Of a stretch of 64,000 nucleotides of DNA, positions 53,560 to 64,000 are shown piece after piece. The position numbers and the translations under genes are program-made. The notes under the pieces are model-generated. The model saw only the letters and a program-made list of their open reading frames with translations. It did no database searches and was not told the DNA's origin. The stretch is from Mesorhizobium terrae (lineage in GTDB: Bacteria; Pseudomonadota; Alphaproteobacteria; Rhizobiales; Rhizobiaceae). The stretch spans positions 4,691,001-4,755,000 of the forward strand of contig NZ_CP044218.1 in the NCBI RefSeq assembly GCF_008727715.1. The letters run 5' to 3'. Position 1 is the first letter of the stretch. The number at the start of each line of letters is the position of its first letter.

Positions 53560-54690
53560 ATGCTGAACAGACGCCGCGCGCTTGCGCGCATATCTTCACT
53601 GCTGGCCGGATCCGTGTTCGCGCTCTCCTTAGGGATGGCCGAGGCCAGCGCCGACCAGATCAAGCTCGGTTTCATCGGACCGCTGTCCGGCGGCAACGCC
53701 CAGCAGGGCCTTGGTGCCCGCAACGGCTTCCTTCTCGCCATCGACGAGGCCAATGCCAGCGGCTATCCGCATCAGGTCGAAGGCGTTGTCCTGGATGACG
53801 CGTCGGACCCCGCAGTCGGCGTTTCGGCGGCCCAGAAGCTGATCAACGACCCCGCCGTCGTCGCGGCGACGGGCCATTGGAACAGCTCCGTCGCGCTCGC
53901 CACCATCCCGGTCTTCAATCGCGCGCAAATGCCGTTCGTCGTCTGGGGTGCGGTCAGCCCGAAGATCACCGAGCAGAACCTTCCCAACGTCACCCGCGTG
54001 ACGCCTACGCTGGTCAATGAGAACAAGCCGCTTGCCGAGGCAATCGCCAAGGAAGGCAAGGTCAAGAAGATCGCCATCATCTCCGACACCACCGATTATG
54101 GCGCGGCCAACACCAAATGGTTCGGCGACTTCTTCAAGGCGGCGGGCGGCGAGGTCGTCTTCTCAGATGCGGCCGCGGTCGGAACGACCGACTTCCGTGC
54201 CATGCTGACAACGGCCAAGGCAGCCAGCCCGGACGCGATCTATTTCGGCGGCGTGGTCACCGAGGCTGCCCTCGTGCGCAGCCAGATGGCCGATCTCGGA
54301 CTTGGTTCGCTGCCGATGTACGGCATTTCCGGCATCTACGATCCGAAGTTCATCGAGATCGCCGGCCCGGCCGCCGAAGGCACCATCGTCGGCACGCCCG
54401 CCGTGCAGACCAACCCGAAGCTGGAGGCCTTCTACAAGGCGTACGAAGCCAAGGGTTATCCTGATCCGGCCGGCTCCTACGCCAAATATGCCTACGAAGC
54501 CACGCAGATCCTGCTCGAAACCATCAAGGAAAAGGGTATCGAGGACAAGCAGGCGCTGAGCGAGACCGTCCGCGCGATCAAGCACGATGGCATTTTGGGT
54601 ACCGTGTCCTTCGACAAGGAAGGCCAGACCCAGATGCCGGTCGAGATCGACCGGTTCATCGTGCACAGCGGCAAGTGGGTCAAGATGTGA
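53560..54690 (+). CDS. Branched-chain amino acid-type ABC transporter substrate-binding protein
   Basis: The 376-residue periplasmic-binding protein (type 1, LivJ/AmiC-like) has a signal peptide with twin-arginine-like start MLNRRRALARIS and cleavage near AEASADQ. Family traits are KLGFIGPLSGGNAQQGLGARNGFLLAI, VVAATGHWNSSVALATIPV, IISDTTDYG and TTDFRAMLTTAKAASPDAIYF. Its ligand may be an amino acid, amide or related compound; members of this family bind many. Divergent from livHMGF. Confidence 0.92.
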   Translation: MLNRRRALARISSLLAGSVFALSLGMAEASADQIKLGFIGPLSGGNAQQGLGARNGFLLAIDEANASGYPHQVEGVVLDDASDPAVGVSAAQKLINDPAVVAATGHWNSSVALATIPVFNRAQMPFVVWGAVSPKITEQNLPNVTRVTPTLVNENKPLAEAIAKEGKVKKIAIISDTTDYGAANTKWFGDFFKAAGGEVVFSDAAAVGTTDFRAMLTTAKAASPDAIYFGGVVTEAALVRSQMADLGLGSLPMYGISGIYDPKFIEIAGPAAEGTIVGTPAVQTNPKLEAFYKAYEAKGYPDPAGSYAKYAYEATQILLETIKEKGIEDKQALSETVRAIKHDGILGTVSFDKEGQTQMPVEIDRFIVHSGKWVKM

Positions 54691-54696
54691 CGACCT

Positions 54697-54728
54697 GCCG
54701 GCATTGCGCCATCGCGCGCAATGCCGGC
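54697..54728 (+). terminator. 13-bp perfect hairpin after Liv binding-protein gene
   Basis: GCCGGCATTGCGC (54697-54709) pairs perfectly with GCGCAATGCCGGC (54716-54728) around a 6-nt loop, seven bases after the stop. No T-run; it may stabilise the mRNA or terminate with Rho. Confidence 0.65.
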
Positions 54729-54778
54729 GGCCCATTCACGTGGCGGCTTGCCATGCCCTTCCCATCGAGATCGATTAC

Positions 54779-55866
<1,088 letters not shown>

Positions 55867-55870
<4 letters not shown>

Positions 55871-56766
55871 TCGGGCGCCTGAAAACACCCGGCTGGAACG
55901 TGCTCGGCCTTTTGCCGGCACAACTCATCATGCTTCTGACGCTGATCGTGCCGGTGGGCATCATCATCCTGGTCTCGTTCTCGACCCGCGGCCCCTATGG
56001 CGGCTTCGACTATGTGTTCACCACGGCGCCCTACAAGCAGATCCTGTTCAACGAGGGCTGGTCGGGCGAGCTGGAGTTCAATCCGCAATATCTGATCGTC
56101 GTTGCTCGCACGATGATCCTGGCCGCGGCGACGACAATCATCTGCCTGCTTCTCAGCTTTCCGGTCGCCTACTTCATTTCGCTGCAGAAGGCGTCGGCCA
56201 AGATGATGCTGATCTATCTGGTGACGCTGCCGTTCTGGGTCTCGATGATCGTGCGCGTCTATTCCTGGATCATCATCCTCGGCAATGACGGGGTGATCGC
56301 CAAGGCGCTGCGAGCGCTTGGGCTGGTCGACAATATGGGCAGCCTGCTCTTCACCGACACGGCGATGCTCATCGGGCTCGTCTACAGCTACATTCCCCTG
56401 ATGATCCTGCCGGTCTTCGCCTCGATCGAAAAGCTCGACCCGGCGCTGGTGGAGGCTTCGCACGACCTCTATGGCAGCCGCTTCACCACATTGCGCCGCG
56501 TGATCCTGCCGCTGTGTGCCCCTGGAATGATCGCCGGCGCGATCCTCGTCTTCGTGCCTTGCCTGGGCGCGGTGCTGGAACCGACGCTGCTGGGCGGTGG
56601 CAAGACGATGATGATGGGCAATCTCATCCAGCTGCAGTTCGGTGCTGCCCGCAACTGGCCGCTGGGCGCCGCCATCTCCATCGTGCTGATGTGCGCGGTG
56701 ATGATCTTCCTGCTCTGGCGCGGCCTTCAGGCTACCCGCAAGGAAAGCCGGGAGAGCAACGCATGA
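55867..56766 (+). CDS. potB: Polyamine-type ABC transporter permease (PotB-like)
   Basis: The 299-residue permease has six or so hydrophobic segments and the EAA-type loop EASHDLYGSRFTTLRRVILPL. ATG 55867 overlaps the ATPase stop and its own stop overlaps the next permease start (ATGA). Order A-B-C-D is that of the E. coli pot operon. Confidence 0.9.
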
Positions 56767-57545
56767 CCGGCAATGTGCGGCGCTATCCGGGCTTCGGCCT
56801 GTTCAGCATCATCTTCTTTGTCTACCTCTATCTGCCGATCGCGGTGGTGATCTTCTATTCGTTCAACGCCAACCGCATCGTGGCCAATTGGGGCGGCTTC
56901 TCGCTGCACTGGTACACAACGGCCCTGTCGAACGCCGCACTTGTCGGCGCGGTCAAGACGTCGCTTTTCGTCGCCAGCATCGCCACGGTTCTGTCCACCA
57001 TCGTCGCGCTGATGGCGGCGCTGGTGCTGGTGCGCGGCAGGAATGTGCGCTTCCGGCGCGTCTCCGAAACGATCGTCAATCTGCCGCTGCTGCTACCCGA
57101 GATCGTCGTTGCCGTGGCCGTGCTCATCCTGTTTTCCGAACTGGGCCTGACCAACGGTCTGCTGAAGCTCACCATCGCGCACACCACCTTCTGCATCCCC
57201 TTCGCATTCCTGCCGATAAGGGCGAGATTGCAAGGCATGGATGCCGATCTGGAGGAAGCCGCGCGCGACCTCTACGCGTCGGGCTGGGTTGCTTTTCGCC
57301 GGGTGACGTTGCCGCTGATCCTGCCCGGCGTGTTCGCCGGCGCCATGCTCGCCTTCGTCATTTCGATGGACGATTTCATCACCAGTAATCTTCTGAATTC
57401 CGGCGGCGCCACCACCTTGCCGGTCTATATCTTCTCGCTGATCAAGCAGGGCGTCTCGCCACAGCTCAACGCCATCTCGACGCTGATCATGATCGTTTCG
57501 GTCGCGCTGGCCACAGTCGCTTTCCTGCTGCAACGCCGCCAATAG
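56763..57545 (+). CDS. potC: Polyamine-type ABC transporter permease (PotC-like)
   Basis: The 260-residue permease has FVYLYLPIAVVIFYSFNANR, WGGFSLHWY, the EAA loop EEAARDLYASGWVAFRRVTLPL and ISMDDFITSNL, all typical of PotC. It pairs with PotB to form the channel. Confidence 0.9.
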   Translation: MTGNVRRYPGFGLFSIIFFVYLYLPIAVVIFYSFNANRIVANWGGFSLHWYTTALSNAALVGAVKTSLFVASIATVLSTIVALMAALVLVRGRNVRFRRVSETIVNLPLLLPEIVVAVAVLILFSELGLTNGLLKLTIAHTTFCIPFAFLPIRARLQGMDADLEEAARDLYASGWVAFRRVTLPLILPGVFAGAMLAFVISMDDFITSNLLNSGGATTLPVYIFSLIKQGVSPQLNAISTLIMIVSVALATVAFLLQRRQ

Positions 57546-57614
57546 ACAGAGCGAGCTTTTTCCTAAGCAGCACGTCGGGCAAATGAAATTTATCGCCGTC
57601 GCCCGTTTGTTATC

Positions 57615-57643
57615 GTTCCCCGAACCATAAAGATAAGGGGAAC
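57615..57643 (+). promoter_or_regulatory. Hairpin covering the potD ribosome binding site
   Basis: GTTCCCC (57615-57621) can pair with GGGGAAC (57637-57643). The right arm includes the AAGGGGAA Shine-Dalgarno of potD, so folding would hide it. Confidence 0.45.
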
Positions 57644-57646
57644 TCC

Positions 57647-58684
57647 ATGCCTATCCGCATCCGCATCTCAACGCTTGCCGCCGCCAGCGCCATCAGCCTT
57701 TTGGCGACGGCCTCCGCGTGGGCCGAAGGCACGCTTTCGATCTATGCCTGGGCCGATTCCATCGCGCCCGACATGGTCGCGAAGTTCGAAAAGGAGACGG
57801 GGATCAAGGTCACCGTCGACGCCTTCTCCTCGAACGAAGATCTCTTGACCAAGCTGCAGGCCGGCTCGTCGGGATACGACATCGTCACGCCGTCCCAGCA
57901 TTTCGTGAAGATCATGATCGACAGCGGCCTGCTCGAGGATATCGGCGCCAGTTCGATGCCCGCCTTCCAGCAGATCTCGACACAATGGCAGAAGCAATGG
58001 TGGGACCCGACCGGCAACTATTCCGTGCCGCTGGCCTATGGCAATGCCGGTTTCACCGTCAACCGCAACCTCTACAAGGGCCCGGTCGACAGCTGGAAAA
58101 TCTACTTCGAGCCGTCCGAGGATTTGAAGGGCAAGATCGCCAGCCTCGCCCAGCCCGACGAAGTCATCCCCGCCGCGCAGAACTATCTCGGCATCAAATA
58201 TTGCAGCGAAGACCCGCAGGAGATGAAGCGCGTTCTCGACCTGTTGAAGGCACAAAAACCGTTCGTGGCTGCCTATTCGAGCGACAACATCGAAAACCGC
58301 ATCGGCGGTGGTGAAGTGGCCATGCACTTCTGGTGGGACGGCAACACCATGCGGCTGCGCCGCAACGACAAGGCCAATGTCGAATATGCGATGCCTAAGG
58401 AAGGTCTGGTCGGCTGGCTCGATTCCTACGTCGTGCCGAAGGGCGCGACCAACATCGAAAACGCCAAGAAATTCATCAACTTCATGACGGAACTCGACAA
58501 CGCGACCGGCCAGTACAACTACTACGGCCATTCGTCGCCGGTGAAGGTGGATGAAGCGAAGGCGCTCTATAACAAGCAGAACGCGCCCGAACTGTTCCCG
58601 TCCGCGCCGGTCAAGATGGGCCAGGCCTGTTCGCCGGCCGCGCAGGAACTGGTGACCAAGGTCTGGACCCAGCTCCTTCAATAG
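57647..58684 (+). CDS. potD: Polyamine-type ABC transporter substrate-binding protein (PotD-like)
   Basis: The 345-residue periplasmic-binding protein (type 2) has a signal peptide ending ASAWAEG and the PotD/PotF traits LSIYAWADSIAPDMVAKFEK, YDIVTPSQHFVKIMI, PLAYGNAGFTVN and EGLVGWLDSYVVPKGA. The aromatic and acidic residues of the YAWADSI and WWDGN segments are consistent with binding an amine. It follows potABC by about 100 bases. Confidence 0.9.
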   Translation: MPIRIRISTLAAASAISLLATASAWAEGTLSIYAWADSIAPDMVAKFEKETGIKVTVDAFSSNEDLLTKLQAGSSGYDIVTPSQHFVKIMIDSGLLEDIGASSMPAFQQISTQWQKQWWDPTGNYSVPLAYGNAGFTVNRNLYKGPVDSWKIYFEPSEDLKGKIASLAQPDEVIPAAQNYLGIKYCSEDPQEMKRVLDLLKAQKPFVAAYSSDNIENRIGGGEVAMHFWWDGNTMRLRRNDKANVEYAMPKEGLVGWLDSYVVPKGATNIENAKKFINFMTELDNATGQYNYYGHSSPVKVDEAKALYNKQNAPELFPSAPVKMGQACSPAAQELVTKVWTQLLQ

Positions 58685-58718
58685 ACCGTCGATCGCCTTG
58701 ATTCACTTGGCATTTCAT

Positions 58719-58741
58719 ACCCGCCCATTCCATGGGCGGGT
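58719..58741 (+). terminator. 10-bp hairpin after potD
   Basis: ACCCGCCCAT (58719-58728) pairs perfectly with ATGGGCGGGT (58732-58741) over a 3-nt loop. It is followed by CGTCCCC, not a T-run. Confidence 0.55.
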
Positions 58742-58768
58742 CGTCCCCCTGCTCGCTCGACAAAAGCC

Positions 58769-60361
58769 ATGAATGAACCATTTGACTACATCGTCGTTGG
58801 CTCCGGCTCCGCCGGCTGCGTCTTGGCGAACCGCCTCAGCGCCGATCCGGCAACCAGGGTCTGCCTGATCGAAGCCGGCGGCAGCGACCAGAGCCTGCGC
58901 GTCAAAGTGCCGGCGGGCATCCTCTCGCTCTACGGCAATCCGAACTACGATTATTGTTATGTCGGCGTGCCGCAGCCGCAGCTGAACGGCCGCCGCATTC
59001 CGGTCAATCGCGGCAAGGCGCTCGGCGGCTCGACCTCGATCAACTCGATGGTCTACATCCGCGGCTCCGCCGCCGATTATGACGAATGGGCGCGCCTCGG
59101 CTGTAACGGCTGGTCCTATGATGACGTGCTGCCGGTCTTCAAGCGGCTGGAGCGCAACCTGATCGGCCAGGACAGCCACTACCACGGAAGCGACGGGGAC
59201 CTTTTGGTCGACAATCCCCGCGATCCCAACGAATTATCGCGCATGTTCGTGGCGGCCGGTCGCGCTGCGAACCTTCCGGAAAACAGCGATTTCAACGGCG
59301 AGAGCCAGTTTGGGCTCGGCGTCTACAACGTGACGCAGGACCGTGGACAGCGTTTCAGCGCGTTCACCGCCTTCGTGCGCCCGGTCATAAACCGCCCGAA
59401 CTTGACCATATTGAGCGAGTGCCAGGTCAAGAGCATCGTCGTCGCGGACAAGCGCGCGACCGGTGTCCGCGTCCTGCGCGAAGGCGTGGAGACGACACTG
59501 TCGGCCCGCGAAGTGGTGCTTTCGGCGGGTGCCATCAACTCACCCCAGATCCTGCTCGAATCCGGAATAGGCCCCGCCGAAGAGTTGTCGCGCGCTGGTA
59601 TTGCGCCGGCTCACGATCTGCCCGGTATCGGCAAGAACCTGCAGGATCATGTCGACGGCATGATCACCGTACGCTCGTCGAGCACGCGCGGCCTGGGTCT
59701 TTCCCTGGCCAACCTGCCCCGAATCCTTGCCGCGCCCTACCGGTACCTCGCGCGCCGCAAGGGAATGCTCACCACCAACTATGTCGAAGCCGGCGGCTTT
59801 GCGCGCACCAGATATGCCGGCGAAGAACCGGACATCCAGTTCCACTTCGTGCCCGGCTACCGCAGCCATCGCGGCAGGCTGGTCGAATATGGCCATGGCT
59901 ATGCGATCCACACCTGCGTGCTCAGGCCGAAAAGCGTCGGCGAAATCACGCTTTCACGGGACGGCTCACGCCGAGCCATCCACATCGACCACCGCTTCTT
60001 CTCCGACGAGCAGGATGCACGGGTTCTGGTCGAAGGCATCAAGATCGCCCGCAGCATCTTCGCCTCGTCGGTGTTCGATCCGCTGCGCGGTGCCGAGATA
60101 CTGCCCGGCAAGGACGTCCGCTCCGACGACGAGATCCTCGCCTATCTGCGCGCCGAGGCGCTGACCGTCTACCATCCGGTCGGCACCTGCAAGATGGGCA
60201 ACGACGCCATGGCTGTCGTCGATCCCCGCACCTTGAAAGTACGCGGCATGGAAGGGCTTCGTGTCGCCGACGCCTCCGTCATGCCGCGATTGATCAGCGG
60301 CAACACCAACGCGCCGACGATGATGATCGGCCAGCGCGCGGCGGATATGATCCTGGGCTAA
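58769..60361 (+). CDS. GMC-family oxidoreductase (choline dehydrogenase-like)
   Basis: The 530-residue flavoprotein has the GMC FAD motif VGSGSAGCVLANRLS (about 10-24), GKALGGSTSINSMVY (GMC signature 1), LSAGAINSPQILLESGIGP (signature 2) and a C-terminal YHPVGTCKMG with the catalytic histidine region and NTNAPTMMIGQRAADMIL. It is similar in size to BetA. It lies 84 bases after potD and may oxidise an imported alcohol or amino-alcohol. The substrate is unknown. Confidence 0.9.
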   Translation: MNEPFDYIVVGSGSAGCVLANRLSADPATRVCLIEAGGSDQSLRVKVPAGILSLYGNPNYDYCYVGVPQPQLNGRRIPVNRGKALGGSTSINSMVYIRGSAADYDEWARLGCNGWSYDDVLPVFKRLERNLIGQDSHYHGSDGDLLVDNPRDPNELSRMFVAAGRAANLPENSDFNGESQFGLGVYNVTQDRGQRFSAFTAFVRPVINRPNLTILSECQVKSIVVADKRATGVRVLREGVETTLSAREVVLSAGAINSPQILLESGIGPAEELSRAGIAPAHDLPGIGKNLQDHVDGMITVRSSSTRGLGLSLANLPRILAAPYRYLARRKGMLTTNYVEAGGFARTRYAGEEPDIQFHFVPGYRSHRGRLVEYGHGYAIHTCVLRPKSVGEITLSRDGSRRAIHIDHRFFSDEQDARVLVEGIKIARSIFASSVFDPLRGAEILPGKDVRSDDEILAYLRAEALTVYHPVGTCKMGNDAMAVVDPRTLKVRGMEGLRVADASVMPRLISGNTNAPTMMIGQRAADMILG

Positions 60362-60439
60362 GCGTGGGTGGTGTCGGGATGCAGTCGTTGCCGCTGCCCC
60401 TATGGGACCGTTAGCCGTGTCGCCCTTGTCCAAACGCAA

Positions 60440-60464
60440 AAAACCCGGCCTTGCGCCGGGTTTT
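60440..60464. terminator. Bidirectional intrinsic terminator
   Basis: AAAACCCGGC pairs with GCCGGGTTTT. On plus it ends the GMC gene with a T-run; on minus it ends tRNA-fMet, after CCCGGC, with AAAA read as TTTT. Confidence 0.85.
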
Positions 60465-60469
60465 AGATT

Positions 60470-60546
<77 letters not shown>

Positions 60547-60555
60547 TCAACCGAG

Positions 60556-60581
60556 TTTATGTAAGCATTTGCCTACATAAA
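60556..60581. repeat. Inverted repeat between tRNA-fMet and 5S
   Basis: TTTATGTA (60556-60563) pairs with TACATAAA (60574-60581) across 10 bases. It may be an RNA processing element in the rRNA transcript. Confidence 0.45.
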
Positions 60582-60604
60582 ATCCACCGATCCGCCAAAT
60601 GAAA

Positions 60605-60622
60605 GGGCCGCTTTCGCGGCCC
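60605..60622 (-). terminator. Hairpin downstream of 5S on minus
   Basis: GGGCCGC (60605-60611) pairs with GCGGCCC (60616-60622); on minus the stem is followed by TTTCATTTGG. It may attenuate or process the transcript before tRNA-fMet. Confidence 0.45.
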
Positions 60623-60676
60623 GTGATCCCGTTGGCGGGCCGTATCGTAAGGAGAAGATTTAACGTGCGTTTGGCA

Positions 60677-60794
60677 GACCTGGCAGCGACCTACTCTCCC
60701 GCGTCTTGAGACGAAGTACCATCAGCGCTGGAGCGTTTCACGGCCGAGTTCGGAATGGGATCGGGTGCAGCCGCTCCGCCATAACCACCAGGTC
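60677..60794 (-). rRNA. 5S ribosomal RNA
   Basis: About 118 nt. On minus it starts GACCTGGTGGTTATGGCGGA and ends with the complementary GCCAGGTC, and holds CCGAACTCGGCCGTGAAAC, all typical 5S. Ends are estimated to a few bases. Confidence 0.95.
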
Positions 60795-60971
60795 GGCAAA
60801 ACGCACGTTATTCGAGAAGCTGTTTTGTGCCTGGCGACTGCAGTTTCTTCCGGGCAAGGCCCGCAAGCGCGACTGCGCGTCGCCGGTTTTCCGGCGCCCC
60901 CGCGGAGCATAGGCCCTGTAAGGGCCGCTCATGCGTGAGCGCTGGTTTGATGAACATTAGGAATGAGAACG
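60795..60971. other. 23S-5S spacer
   Basis: About 177 bases between the 23S and 5S genes on minus. It has no gene. The outer part of the 23S processing stem lies at its right end. Confidence 0.7.
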
Positions 60972-63766
<2,795 letters not shown>

Positions 63767-64000
63767 CGTTCTCATTGCCAATGTTCATCGGGATTTTTCC
63801 CAATGCCATCGGCACAAAAAGACCAGCTTCTCGAGATCTATCCGGGGGCGCGGTTAGGCTTACCCATCATCTGCCTGGGATTGAGCGTCCCAAGCGACGA
63901 ACCATGCCCATCATCACCCGACCGCTTACGGAAGGTTATGGACCTTCCAGGGCCAGGCTCCGAACATGGAACCCGAACAAATCTTCTCTTTACGATGTCA
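63767..64000 (-). other. Part of 16S-23S internal transcribed spacer
   Basis: The 3' part of the spacer upstream of 23S. No tRNA lies in these 234 bases; tRNA-Ile and tRNA-Ala, if present, would be just beyond the window. Confidence 0.8.

Noticed and set aside
63767-64000. tRNA-Ala or tRNA-Ile in the visible spacer
   Set aside because: No cloverleaf or conserved tRNA sequence fits in these bases.

Overview
The window reads as a high-GC alphaproteobacterial chromosome, most likely Hyphomicrobiales (Mesorhizobium-like). The reasons are the 23S and 5S rRNA sequences, an initiator tRNA directly after the 5S gene, the many ABC importers paired with catabolic enzymes, and GntR/MarR/LysR regulators. 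Genus and strain cannot be fixed from the sequence alone.

Layout. (1) 1-12,892 is a defence island: a very large DUF4011-type SF1 helicase running off the left edge (-), a Shedu (SduA, DUF4263) nuclease-like protein (+), a complete Gabija pair GajA-GajB (+) and a 1160-residue KAP-family P-loop NTPase (-). Parts of it look A/T-richer than the rest, as expected of acquired DNA. (2) 13,448-26,057 holds a nitrogen-heterocycle/nucleoside locus: epimerase, SDR, isochorismatase-fold hydrolase, MarR regulator, an enamidase-like amidohydrolase, two tandem DUF1185 proteins, a BMP-type nucleoside ABC importer and two nucleoside hydrolases. A shared TGACCACC motif lies in at least two of its promoter regions. 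(3) 26,058-27,678 has no convincing conserved gene, only a possible decayed reading frame and one small ORF.

(4) 27,679-40,399 is a sugar/sugar-acid locus: mutarotase, two SDR dehydrogenases, a single-ATPase-domain sugar ABC importer, an SMP-30 lactonase, two enolase-superfamily dehydratase-like proteins, a XylX-like 2-keto-3-deoxy-pentonate dehydratase and three GntR regulators. Together they outline a non-phosphorylative (Weimberg-like) oxidation of an unidentified sugar. (5) 40,496-49,630 looks like amine and amide catabolism: a TMADH-family flavoprotein whose pocket residues resemble histamine dehydrogenase, a cupin, an ArgE-like M20 deacetylase, LysR, a PuuC-like aldehyde dehydrogenase, DUF1028, RidA and a flavin monooxygenase-like protein.

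(6) 49,790-54,690 is a complete branched-chain-amino-acid-type (Liv) importer, with its binding protein divergent from the other four genes. (7) 54,779-60,361 is a PotABCD-type polyamine importer followed by a GMC oxidoreductase. (8) 60,470-64,000 is the distal part of an rRNA operon on the minus strand: part of the 16S-23S spacer, 23S, 5S and tRNA-fMet. The 23S carries a helix-9-type insertion near its 5' end.

The best candidates for something undescribed are the enamidase/DUF1185/nucleoside-hydrolase locus and the defence island.
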